A DNA stretch of 64,000 nucleotides from Microbacter sp. GSS18 (GCA_029319145.1 CP119753.1:3410001-3474000); one strand, 5' to 3'. Shown: positions 51,691 through 59,131, counted from the first letter of the stretch. Made by a program: numbers and translations. The notes: a model not told the origin generated them from the letters alone.

Positions 51691-52956
51691 ATGGTCTCCC
51701 CGCAACGGCGGGCCAGCCGACGCCGGGCATGGATCGTCACCGCGATCGTTGTCGTGGCGCTGCTCGCAGGAACCGGCGGCTATGTCGGCTGGGCGCTGAC
51801 GGCGCCGCTGCCGGAGCCGGTCATCACGTCGCAGGAGCCGCGAGTACCGGCGATGAACCCGGCGCCGTTCATGCTCCCTACGGACGGCGCGGCCGCGCTC
51901 AGCGTGTCAGGAGGCGAGGAGTACTTCGGCCCGGAGGCCGAGGGGATGTGGGTCACCAGCGGCAGCGGCGAGCCACGTCCGATCGCGAGCATCAGCAAGC
52001 TGATCACCGCGCTGGTCATCCTCGACGCGCACCCGCTGACAGGAGCGGACGACCCCGGCCCGACGATCACCTTCACCAAGGCGGCCCACGATCTGTACGA
52101 CAAGTACTACGTGATGGGCGCGACGATCGCCGCGATGCCGACGGGTAGTTCGATGTCTCTGCACGACGCGCTCGCCACAATGCTCATCCCGTCCGCGAGC
52201 AACTACGCCGAAGCGATCTCGACCTGGGCGTTCGGGTCGCAGTGGGCGTTCCTCCAGGCGACGCGGATCTGGCTGGACGAGCACGGCCTGACGGACACCA
52301 CCATCTACGAGCCGACCGGGATCGATCCCCGCAACACGAGCACGCCCGCCGACCTCATCGCGATCGCGAAGCTCGCCGCCGCGAACCCCGCGATCGCGCA
52401 GATCACCTCGACAAGGGCGCTGACGCTACCTGGCCCGGGCCCGATGGTAAACACCAACAACTTGCTCGGCAGCCAGGGCATCAACGGGCTCAAGACCGGG
52501 AACCTCGGGCAGGGCACCTACAGTCTGCTGTTCACCGCAGCCATCGACGTCGGCATCGGCGAGCCCCTCCGCGTCTTCGGGGTCCGACTCGGCGGCGCCA
52601 CCCGCGAGGGCGTGGCCCGCGACGTGAAGCTCCTGCTCGACGGCATCATCTACGGATTCCAGACCGTCCCGCTCGCGAAAGCCCGGCAGGAGGTCGGCAC
52701 GATCGCCACGGCATGGGGCTCCACCGCCACCATGGTGATCGACGCCCCCGCATCGATCTACACCTGGTCTGACACGCCCATCACCATGACCATGGACCTC
52801 GGAACTCCCGACACCTACACCGACGGCGAGGCCGTCGGAACGATCACCTGGACCGCAGGCCCCCACACGACGACCGCCGACGTCCGCATCGACGGCGGAA
52901 TCCAACCACCCACCGGATGGTGGCGGCTCACCAACCCCACCCACCTGTGGGATTGA
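51691..52956 (+). CDS. Membrane-anchored D-Ala-D-Ala carboxypeptidase (PBP5-like)
   Basis: A 421-aa protein of the S11 family. N-terminal basic stretch and one membrane helix (IVTAIVVVALLAGTGGYV). Catalytic SxxK is Ser100-Ile-Ser-Lys103 (IASISKLITALV), and KTG is 268-270 (GLKTGNLG). The SxN region reads PSASNYAEA where family members usually have SAN-NYA, so the conserved Asn may be Ser170. The C-terminal region (about 330-421) is a beta-rich domain. A 5' frame from ATG 51605 (DEFADLDELMRGSYEPAPLP) looks like the missing cytosolic N-terminus in another frame, joined by a +1 shift near 51690. The enzyme trims peptidoglycan stem peptides. Confidence 0.85.
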   Translation: MVSPQRRASRRRAWIVTAIVVVALLAGTGGYVGWALTAPLPEPVITSQEPRVPAMNPAPFMLPTDGAAALSVSGGEEYFGPEAEGMWVTSGSGEPRPIASISKLITALVILDAHPLTGADDPGPTITFTKAAHDLYDKYYVMGATIAAMPTGSSMSLHDALATMLIPSASNYAEAISTWAFGSQWAFLQATRIWLDEHGLTDTTIYEPTGIDPRNTSTPADLIAIAKLAAANPAIAQITSTRALTLPGPGPMVNTNNLLGSQGINGLKTGNLGQGTYSLLFTAAIDVGIGEPLRVFGVRLGGATREGVARDVKLLLDGIIYGFQTVPLAKARQEVGTIATAWGSTATMVIDAPASIYTWSDTPITMTMDLGTPDTYTDGEAVGTITWTAGPHTTTADVRIDGGIQPPTGWWRLTNPTHLWD

Positions 52957-53127
52957 GGGTCCGCTCCCGCGGCCACCTGGTTGGCTCCGACCAGAGAGGA
53001 GCGGTTGAGGACCCGGATTCGTGCACCATGAGGCCGTTCGCAGCAGTGGTGGCGGCGATGGTTGGTTGGGGAGATGTCGGCGCCACGGCTGGTCCCCCAC
53101 CCTTCGTCTTGCGTGCGCGCATCGATG

Positions 53128-53144
53128 CTATCGTTTTTCGATAG
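53128..53144. promoter_or_regulatory. CTATCG-N5-CGATAG operator-like palindrome
   Basis: CTATCG (53128-53133) and CGATAG (53139-53144) flank TTTTT, 18 bp before the DUF2975 start. The operon encodes its own HTH regulator, so autoregulation through this site is likely. The surrounding TTTTTCGATAGATACC is much more AT-rich than neighbouring DNA. Confidence 0.5.
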
Positions 53145-53161
53145 ATACCGATTGTTGAACG

Positions 53162-53650
53162 ATGGGTTGGCGGATGCGCGGTGTAGTGATTCTGGTGACG
53201 AAGGCTCTGATCGTGCTGTTGTTCGCCGCTGTTGCTGCCTGCCAGCTGTGGGTGGTGCCGCAGATAGCCGCGGGGTTCGCGGCGGCGGCGCCGGAGTTCG
53301 CGGCGCTCGAGCTGCCCGGCGTGCTAATGGTCGGTGCGTTGCTGCTGTGCGTGCAGGTGGTGCTGGTGTGCGTGTGGCGGCTGCTCACGCTCGCCGCGCG
53401 GGAGAGCATCTTCGACGCTGCCGCGTTCCGGTGGGTGGACGCGATCATCGCGACCGTCGTGATCGCCGGAGTCCTGATCGTGGCGGGCATGGTCGTCATC
53501 GATCGTGCCCAGGCGGGAAGCCCGTTCATCCTGATCACCGGCATCATCGCGCTGATCACCGTCGCCGGGTTGGCGCTGGTGGTCGTGGTGATGCGGGGGC
53601 TGCTGCGGCAGGCGACGCTGCTGCGGCAGGAGATGGCCGAGGTGGTGTGA
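53162..53650 (+). CDS. DUF2975-family membrane protein
   Basis: A 162-aa protein with four membrane helices (VVILVTKALIVLLFAAVAAC, LPGVLMVGALLLCVQVVLVC, AIIATVVIAGVLIVAGMVVI, LITGIIALITVAGLALVVVV) and the family hallmark between helices 2 and 3 (ESIFDAAAFRWVDAI). DUF2975 genes are almost always paired with a small Xre-type HTH gene, as here. Function unknown; the pair may form a membrane-linked regulatory switch. TGATG overlap with the HTH gene. Confidence 0.88.
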   Translation: MGWRMRGVVILVTKALIVLLFAAVAACQLWVVPQIAAGFAAAAPEFAALELPGVLMVGALLLCVQVVLVCVWRLLTLAARESIFDAAAFRWVDAIIATVVIAGVLIVAGMVVIDRAQAGSPFILITGIIALITVAGLALVVVVMRGLLRQATLLRQEMAEVV

Positions 53651-53886
53651 TGCCCATCGTGATCGACCTCGATGTCGAACTGGCGAAGAAGAAGATGAGC
53701 GTGTCGGAACTCGCCGCAGCGATCGACATCACACCGGTCAACGTCTCGGTGCTCAAGAACGGCCGCGCGAAGGCGGTGCGATTCTCGACCCTCGACGCGA
53801 TCTGCCGGGTTCTCGAGTGCCAGCCGGGCGACATCCTCCGCTGGGTGCCCGACAGCGCCGACGCACGAGCGGACACCACCGCGTGA
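53650..53886 (+). CDS. Small Xre-type HTH regulator (YozG-like)
   Basis: A 78-aa protein, essentially one HTH_26 domain: LDVELAKKKMSVSELAAAID, ITPVNVSVLKNGRAKAVRFS, TLDAICRVLECQPGDILRW. It shares one base with the stop of the DUF2975 gene and four bases with the start of the next gene, so three genes are translationally linked. It likely binds the palindrome upstream of the operon. Confidence 0.9.
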   Translation: MPIVIDLDVELAKKKMSVSELAAAIDITPVNVSVLKNGRAKAVRFSTLDAICRVLECQPGDILRWVPDSADARADTTA

Positions 53887-54698
53887 ACCGCGCGGTCCGG
53901 ATCACGCTGCAGATCCTGAACGTCCTCGCCGCAGTCGCAGCGGTCGGCGTCACACTCGCGCTATGCGGCGGCGCCCTGCTGTTCGCCGCGCTGACCGGCG
54001 ACACGACTTACAACGAGCCGACCACCGCCGCGGGGTGGATCGACGAGATCGCCCAATCGGCCGGCAACCTGCTCACCCTCTCCGCGATCCTCGCCGTGGC
54101 GCTGATCGTCGCGTGCGCCGTCGCTGTCGGTGCGGCGCTTCTCAGGCGAACGGTGTGGATCATCATCGGCGGGCTCTGCGGCATCCTCCTCGCCGCCGCG
54201 CAGATCGGGGTCATCTATGCGAAGACGGAGTTCGACGCCCTCGCGAACCGTGCCATCGCCGCCGTCGGCAACACCGTCGCGATCGAACCGCAACCCCCGG
54301 CGGAGCCGGAACCGGAACCGATCACCTTGCAGGATGCGCGGGACGAGATGACCCGGATGCTGGAAGCCACCCTCAACGCCGCGGTGCCGCCCGTCGTCGG
54401 CGAGAACGGCGACCCGATCATCATCGACGACATCGAGATCCGTGCCACCGCGTGCGACGAGCAGGGCGCGAAGCTCTGGGCCGCGCTGACCCTCACCACA
54501 GGTGACAACGCGGGCTCCCTCGCATCGATCCTCGGGGCGTGGGACCGCGCCGGATACCTCCCCGACCGTGCCATGCAGGAAGACGTCCGCTACAGCACAA
54601 CCCTCCCGCTGGAACGGATGAGCATCCGCGACAAGACCACGATCGACGGGTACATCCACATGGGCATCGCCAGTGCGTGCGCGATGGCAGACCGGTGA
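53883..54698 (+). CDS. Membrane protein of unknown function
   Basis: A 271-aa protein starting at GTG 53883. Three N-terminal helices (LQILNVLAAVAAVGVTLALC, LLTLSAILAVALIVACAVAV, VWIIIGGLCGILLAAAQIGV) and an extracellular C-terminal domain after a PAEPEPEP linker (LQDARDEMTRMLEATLNAAV ... GIASACAMADR) with two Cys. GTGA overlaps on both sides join it to the HTH gene and the following gene. Confidence 0.7.
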   Translation: MNRAVRITLQILNVLAAVAAVGVTLALCGGALLFAALTGDTTYNEPTTAAGWIDEIAQSAGNLLTLSAILAVALIVACAVAVGAALLRRTVWIIIGGLCGILLAAAQIGVIYAKTEFDALANRAIAAVGNTVAIEPQPPAEPEPEPITLQDARDEMTRMLEATLNAAVPPVVGENGDPIIIDDIEIRATACDEQGAKLWAALTLTTGDNAGSLASILGAWDRAGYLPDRAMQEDVRYSTTLPLERMSIRDKTTIDGYIHMGIASACAMADR

Positions 54699-55258
54699 CG
54701 ACAAGTGAGAGCCGCCGCGCCGGTCGGGACGCGGGGGAGGCGGATTCGCCGCCACGTGCGGCGACCTTGAAGCGGAGGCTTGTCGCCCTCTGCCCTGCTG
54801 TCTTGGCATTAGGGGTCATCTTGTTCGTCGTCGGACGGGGCAACGAACCCGGCGCCGACATCCCGCGACCAGCGGATCGTGTGGCGGCGGGCTTCGCGGA
54901 CGATTACCTGCTCGTGACATTGAACGCCGTCGCGGACGCCCCTGATCCCGCGGTCAGCGGTCGCGCCGAGCGCGTCAGTGTGTGGCTGCGGTCTGTCGCT
55001 GGCGCGTCCGTACCCGGCTCGTACGAGTCCCTCAGCGTTGGCGAGCGCCAAGGCGCAAGGTTCCCGGTCGTCGTCTTCTCCTACTGGGAAGACAAGTCGT
55101 TCTCGGGCGCCTGGAACCGTCCATACTATGGCCGAGCCTGCCGCATCTACACGGTCGGCGAACACGACGTGACCTCGACATCGCTGGACTGCCCGCCCAA
55201 CGTCGGCGATCACCCCACCAGCGCCACTCTAAGCAACGAAGGTTGGTTCGCGAACTGA
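54695..55258 (+). CDS. Single-pass membrane protein of unknown function
   Basis: A 187-aa protein from GTG 54695: charged N-terminus, one helix (LVALCPAVLALGVILFVVG) and an extracellular domain with aromatic-rich strands (PVVVFSYWEDKSFSGAWNRP; CRIYTVGEHDVTST). Two Cys. Last gene of the DUF2975/HTH operon by overlap. Confidence 0.65.
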   Translation: MTTSESRRAGRDAGEADSPPRAATLKRRLVALCPAVLALGVILFVVGRGNEPGADIPRPADRVAAGFADDYLLVTLNAVADAPDPAVSGRAERVSVWLRSVAGASVPGSYESLSVGERQGARFPVVVFSYWEDKSFSGAWNRPYYGRACRIYTVGEHDVTSTSLDCPPNVGDHPTSATLSNEGWFAN

Positions 55259-55375
55259 GGATCACGGCGCAGACACACCGTCCCCTCGATCACCCCGCCG
55301 CCACGAATGCCCCTACAGCTCAATGCGAACGCAGGTCGCGCTGATCCGGCGCCACCACACGGTAGTGTCCGACGC

Positions 55376-55936
55376 GTGCGCATTCGACGGTGGTTGCATC
55401 TCGCGATCGTAGGGGTCCTGGCGACGACCCTGGTCGCGTGCACGGCCACACCACAGACATCCGACGCCACCACAACACTCCCTGCCCAGCCATCGCCTGC
55501 GGCGCCCACGGCCTCACGGACTCCGACGCCCGACGCGCTGCCAGCGGATGACCCGGGACCCTGCGATGACGTCGATCCCGCCGTGCCCGTCGACGACGAA
55601 TCCGAGGTTGAGCAACTTGGTGGCGTAACCCTCATCACGCCCATCGACCGCGGACCCATGCCCCACGCCGCAGGCGACGCGATCCTCGACGCCGCGAACG
55701 TCCCCGTCGCGTACACAGTTGCCCAGAACGACGTCATCTCGGTCATCGGTGCGCGGTTCTGCGTCGGAGAGCAATGGCTCTTCTGGGTCAACTACGTTCG
55801 CCGAGACGGAGATGCCCTCTACGCCGGCGACACGCTCAACCTCGACGCACACACCATCCTCAGCGTTGGCGATCAGAACGGCGTCGTTTACGACAACGCC
55901 CTACCCGAGGGCTTCACGATCCCTCCCCAGCGCTGA
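55376..55936 (+). CDS. Lipoprotein of unknown function
   Basis: A 186-aa protein from GTG 55376 with a lipoprotein signal (HLAIVGVLATTLVAC), a Thr/Pro linker and a mature domain containing PHAAGDAILDAANVPVAYTV and EQWLFWVNYVRRDGD, with two Cys. The GTG is preferred because it puts basic residues (RIRRW) at the n-region. No family recognised. Confidence 0.72.
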   Translation: MRIRRWLHLAIVGVLATTLVACTATPQTSDATTTLPAQPSPAAPTASRTPTPDALPADDPGPCDDVDPAVPVDDESEVEQLGGVTLITPIDRGPMPHAAGDAILDAANVPVAYTVAQNDVISVIGARFCVGEQWLFWVNYVRRDGDALYAGDTLNLDAHTILSVGDQNGVVYDNALPEGFTIPPQR

Positions 55937-56032
55937 GGAGCGGTCGCGACGCACGCACAGCCCACCGCCACCGAACGCGCTACCGCCCGTTCAGGACCTA
56001 CCACCATCGCGCGATGCCCGCAGTCCGACCGG

Positions 56033-56557
56033 TTACTGCGCGGCATCGAGGAGGGCGTGCAGGTATCGGCGGCGGGCGAACACTTGCGCCGCGAGCAGGA
56101 GCGGGTAGACAACCCGCCACCGCCAGGTCTCGCTCGCGCGGGTGAGAGAGCGGATGGTGAGCGTGACCTTGTCGCCAGCGCGTTCGATGATGAACGCCTC
56201 TTCTCCGGAGACAGGATGCTGCGGAAGTGTCCGGGAGGCGAAACCGACTCGAGTGTCGGTTTCGATGACGTCGACCACCTCTACTGGTTCTCGAATCGAC
56301 AGCCCGAAGGGATGGGCGGTGATGACGGGACGATCACCAGGCGAGACTCGCCGATCAGGGGTGACGGTGAAGCCGCTGCGGGTCTTGACGCCCCACCGGA
56401 GCACCTCAAGCGTGGCCCAGTCCCAGAGTTGCTCTCCAGCGCCGATGTCGGTGGACCGTTCCCACGCGCGGTACCCGGCAGGCCGCTCTCGCCAGGCAAC
56501 TTCGCTGACCTGCGTGAGAGAACCAGATCCGATGTCGACCACACCTGATGCTCCCAT
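56033..56557 (-). CDS. DUF1990-family protein
   Basis: A 174-aa protein from ATG 56557. The pattern YRAWERSTDIGAGEQLWDWA, VLRWGVKTRSGF, SPGDRPVI, EPVEVVDVIETDTRVGFASR, TLPQHPVSGEEAFIIE fits DUF1990, a START-like fold of unknown role common in actinobacteria. The C-terminus is a predicted helix (RVVYPLLLAAQVFARRRYL). Only minus-strand gene in this part of the cargo. Confidence 0.82.
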   Translation of the reverse strand: MGASGVVDIGSGSLTQVSEVAWRERPAGYRAWERSTDIGAGEQLWDWATLEVLRWGVKTRSGFTVTPDRRVSPGDRPVITAHPFGLSIREPVEVVDVIETDTRVGFASRTLPQHPVSGEEAFIIERAGDKVTLTIRSLTRASETWRWRVVYPLLLAAQVFARRRYLHALLDAAQ

Positions 56558-56847
56558 CGATGTCTCTCCTGTCGCCCGCGGAGGTGCGGGTTGCGTGCGT
56601 ATCGTCGTCGGCGTTTCGGGACGCGTTCGCACTGGAGCGGTCGGACACGACAGAACTCACGCCCAACTCCGCGCGCACACGGACCGGCGAGCGTGCGACT
56701 TTCTTCGGGTGCTCTCGGTCCGGCGTGTTCAGTTGGGGTCGGCGCGGGAGATCCGGCAGTCTCACTCTCACGCGCTCCTCCTTGTCCAGTAGACCGTTGG
56801 ACGCAGGAGAAGCGAAAAGCTACGAAGTCCAGGAGGAACTGGAGTAG

Positions 56848-57291
56848 ATGACGCGCTCGGACAAACTGCGGCTCAGCACCGTTCTGCGCCCGCTTCTTCT
56901 CGGTGCGGTGGCGTTCACGCTCGCCGGATGCGCGGCTCAGAGCACGGGCTACTCGGACCTCGACCGCGCATCAACCGACCAGGATGCGCTGCCCGCTGAG
57001 ACGCAACCATCGGACATGGTGGACCCCGACACGATCCGTTTCGTGACCACCGACGGCGACTGGTCCATATGGATCGCGTCCGGCTCCGAACCCGATTCGG
57101 TCTGCCTCATCCTCTTCGCATCGGCGAATGGATCGAACACGGCGACTACGAGTTGCGATACCTCCGCTGGCGGGGTGAGGGTCGACGAGAACGCCCCAGG
57201 CGGGAACTACCTCGCAATTCCTGACAGTGCGACACCGCCCGACGACGCCACGGCGCTATCCGAGAACGTCTACCGCATCGGAACGGACTGA
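56848..57291 (+). CDS. Lipoprotein of unknown function
   Basis: A 147-aa protein from ATG 56848 with signal LLLGAVAFTLAGC (lipobox LAGC). The mature domain includes IRFVTTDGDWSIWIASGSEP and CLILFASANGSNTATTSCDT with two Cys. It resembles the other cargo lipoproteins in layout but not clearly in sequence. Confidence 0.72.
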   Translation: MTRSDKLRLSTVLRPLLLGAVAFTLAGCAAQSTGYSDLDRASTDQDALPAETQPSDMVDPDTIRFVTTDGDWSIWIASGSEPDSVCLILFASANGSNTATTSCDTSAGGVRVDENAPGGNYLAIPDSATPPDDATALSENVYRIGTD

Positions 57292-57399
57292 GAAGGGTAG
57301 GCCTCATCAGCGGACGTCCTGGGCTGACTTTGCCTGCGATCGGTCTCGGCGGTCGCTTCCGGCACGACCACGGCTGGCACAACGCTCTTCTTCGGCGTC

Positions 57400-57591
57400 G
57401 TGCCTCTGATGATCGCGCAAGTGGCGGGTCTGCTGATCCTTTGCGCGGTCGGCGTCCAGGGCCGCTACGATCGCCGGCGCGGATTCTGGCTCGGCGTAGC
57501 GGCAGTGTTCGTCGCTTCGATCGTCGGACTGGTCGTGACGCTGATGTTGTCCGGCGGTCAGCTCATCGCAACTCCCCACTACGTCCCCTGA
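57400..57591 (+). CDS. Small two-helix membrane protein, possibly shortened by a nonsense codon
   Basis: A 63-aa frame from GTG 57400 with two helices (LMIAQVAGLLILCAVGVQG; FWLGVAAVFVASIVGLVVTL). The same frame continues after its TGA (57589-57591) as EQIARRSAEVRSPKDSTAEL and RDLINRLIAE to TAA at 57691-57693, an amphipathic helix as often follows such membrane segments (SHOCT-like layout). The gene may therefore be interrupted. It is the last recognisable gene before attR. Confidence 0.45.
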   Translation: MPLMIAQVAGLLILCAVGVQGRYDRRRGFWLGVAAVFVASIVGLVVTLMLSGGQLIATPHYVP

Positions 57592-57730
57592 TCCCCAGTC
57601 GAGCAGATCGCACGCAGGAGTGCCGAGGTACGCTCGCCCAAGGACTCGACAGCGGAGCTAAGAGACCTCATTAACCGGCTGATCGCCGAGTAAACCGTGA
57701 GAACAATCGTGGCGAACCTGGGTCAAACGG

Positions 57731-57796
57731 GCACATCGACGAAAGGTCGAATTCCGCGGAAGATCAACGAAGACCCGGTCCCGCACATCGACGAAA
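57731..57796. repeat. Direct repeats GCACATCGACGAAA near attR
   Basis: GCACATCGACGAAA occurs at 57731-57744 and 57783-57796, a perfect 14-bp direct repeat with 52-bp spacing (about five helical turns), the second ending 12 bp before attR. Candidate arm-type binding sites for integrase or excisionase. Confidence 0.5.
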
Positions 57797-57808
57797 TGCG
57801 ATCGGCTA

Positions 57809-57836
57809 TGGGTTCAAATCCCACCGTCACCGCCAG
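57809..57836 (+). repeat. attR: 28-bp direct repeat of tRNA-Ser 3' end
   Basis: Identical over 28 bp to 5499-5526. Upstream DNA is not tRNA-like, so this is only the 3' tRNA fragment and not a second tRNA gene. It marks the right boundary of the element. Confidence 0.95.
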
Positions 57837-57863
57837 AAAAACCCCCGTTTATCGGGGGTTTTT
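57837..57863 (+). terminator. Original tRNA-Ser terminator, displaced to the right end
   Basis: AAAAACCCCCG (57837-57847), loop TTTAT, and CGGGGGTTTTT (57853-57863) form a classic intrinsic terminator directly after the CCAG of attR. Its distance from the tRNA sequence is what one expects of the native tRNA-Ser terminator before insertion. Confidence 0.9.
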
Positions 57864-57961
57864 CCATTTCCGGGAATTGCCCGCGGCCGAGTGTCATCGG
57901 AGGCTGGGAGACCGGCGGTGGAGCCGCCCATCGCAGGCTGGGTGAGCGACGATCGCCGATC

Positions 57962-58360
57962 TCACTCCGGATCGATGATCAGATTGGTGATGCGCGCTGT
58001 GGCGAGGTGCGCCTCGAGGTCGTCCTCGATGCGGATCTCGTGCGTAGCGGTGCGCTTGCCGAGGTGAAGCGCGGTCGACGTCGCTCGGATGAGGGTTCCC
58101 CGCGTCCCCCGGTGGTGGGTGATGTTCAGGTCGACGCCCACGCAGACCTTGCCCATCGAGCTGGCATGGATGAGGGCAGACCAGGATCCCACGGCCTCGG
58201 CGAGGGCCGCGCTCGCGCCGCCGTGGAGTCTGCCGAGGGACTGGGTGTTGCCGCTGACCGGCATGGTCGCCACCACGCGTTCGGCCGACTGCTCCTCGAC
58301 GGTGATGCCGAGCTTCTCGTCCAGTGCGCCTGGCTCGATGCGCCAAACAGGGGAAGTCAT
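57962..58360 (-). CDS. Hotdog-fold acyl-CoA thioesterase (PaaI-like)
   Basis: A 132-aa protein of the PaaI/YdiI thioesterase group. LGRLHGGASAALAEAVGSW is the core helix signature with the acidic catalytic residue, followed by CVGVDLNITHHRGTRGTLIR and ATHEIRIEDDLEAHLATARI. PaaI hydrolyses ring-hydroxylated phenylacetyl-CoA dead-end products and frees CoA. The ATG overlaps the TetR stop (ATGA), so both are in one unit divergent from the catabolic genes. Confidence 0.9.
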   Translation of the reverse strand: MTSPVWRIEPGALDEKLGITVEEQSAERVVATMPVSGNTQSLGRLHGGASAALAEAVGSWSALIHASSMGKVCVGVDLNITHHRGTRGTLIRATSTALHLGKRTATHEIRIEDDLEAHLATARITNLIIDPE

Positions 58361-58998
58361 GTCGTGACTGCTGCTCCTTCCGAGGGCGGCGCGGCTTGCA
58401 GGCCATCGAGTGTGACGCGCAGGACATCCTCGGCGAGCTCGTCGGGGTCGACCGTGCCGTCGGGACGGTACCACTCGACGAGCGAGTTGATCATGCCGAA
58501 GACCAGGCGGGTGGCGACGGCGGCGTCGATGTCGCCCCGCACGAGCCCTTCGGTCTGAGCGTCCCGAACGATTGTGGTCACGCGCTGATCGAAGGCTCGT
58601 CGGCGTGCGAGCGCGGCCGTCTCGACATCGCTGTTGCCACGCACGCGCAGGAGCAGCGTGACGGAGGGAAGCTTGGCGATGAGCACCTCGACGGCGCCGC
58701 GAACGATGCTCCGCAGTTGGTCGGATGCCTGCGTGTTGCGGGTGACCGCCTCGTCGAGCGCCGACTCGAGCGCACCCAGCGCGTCGTCCAGAGCGACGGC
58801 GAGGATGGCCGACTTGGATTCGAAGTGGTGATAGACGGCCGACTTGGTCACCCCCAGCTCGCCGGCGAGATCCGAGATCGATGTCGCGTCGTAGCCGCGT
58901 TGATTGAACACCCGAACGGCGACCGAGAGGACCTGATCGCGGTCGTAGCCCGGCCTGCCTCTCCGCGCCGGCGGCGACGGGGAATCGGTGAGTGCCAT
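58357..58998 (-). CDS. TetR-family regulator of the paa cluster (PaaR-like)
   Basis: A 213-aa repressor. The N-terminal HTH reads LSVAVRVFNQRGYDATSISD and LAGELGVTKSAVYHHFESKS, the C-terminal ligand domain is TetR_C-like (LVFGMINSLVEWYRPDGTVD). The start MALTDSPSPPARRGRPG (ATG 58998) is behind a spacer containing an ideal palindromic operator at 59084-59095. It is likely to repress the paa genes until phenylacetyl-CoA binds, as known for PaaR. Confidence 0.9.
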   Translation of the reverse strand: MALTDSPSPPARRGRPGYDRDQVLSVAVRVFNQRGYDATSISDLAGELGVTKSAVYHHFESKSAILAVALDDALGALESALDEAVTRNTQASDQLRSIVRGAVEVLIAKLPSVTLLLRVRGNSDVETAALARRRAFDQRVTTIVRDAQTEGLVRGDIDAAVATRLVFGMINSLVEWYRPDGTVDPDELAEDVLRVTLDGLQAAPPSEGAAVTT

Positions 58999-59083
58999 GC
59001 CGCCAGTCTCCCACCGCCCGTCCGTCCGAACCGGTCGTGTCCGCCGGGCTTGCCCGACGGGCGCGTCGTCTGGCATTATTACT

Positions 59084-59095
59084 GACCGATCGGTC
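59084..59095. promoter_or_regulatory. GACCGATCGGTC palindrome, probable TetR/PaaR operator
   Basis: A perfect 12-bp palindrome in the 133-bp divergent spacer, 36 bp before the thiolase start and next to a CATTAT -10-like sequence. It closely resembles the ACCGACCGGTCGGT-type operators of PaaR-like TetR proteins. Confidence 0.75.
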
Positions 59096-59131
59096 GGAAA
59101 AGCGCGAAGTCGCGCGTTCGAGAGGACGACG

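Larger units (their letters stand above)
5499..57836. mobile_element. Integrative and conjugative element in tRNA-Ser(CGA), about 52.3 kb
   Basis: A perfect 28-bp direct repeat of the tRNA-Ser 3' end occurs at 5499-5526 and 57809-57836. Just inside the left copy lie a tyrosine integrase, an HTH protein and an excisionase-like gene. The interior has a MobF relaxase, a VirD4/TraG coupling protein, VirB4 and SCO6880-type ATPase-module proteins, a VirB6-like membrane protein, an M23 peptidase and SSB. Cargo includes type III restriction-modification, toxin-antitoxin genes, an ECF sigma factor, a two-component system and many lipoproteins. This gene set fits a T4SS-type actinobacterial ICE and not an FtsK/TraB-type AICE, because no DNA-translocase of that kind is seen. 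All transfer genes appear open. Confidence 0.92.

Noticed and set aside
51605..51799. Separate small gene before the carboxypeptidase
   Set aside because: The first 28 residues look natural but the rest is a shadow of the carboxypeptidase membrane helix; a frameshifted N-terminus is a simpler reading.
57809..57836. A second tRNA-Ser gene at the right end of the element
   Set aside because: Only the T arm 3' portion and acceptor strand are present; the sequence before 57809 cannot form the D or anticodon arms. It is an att copy.
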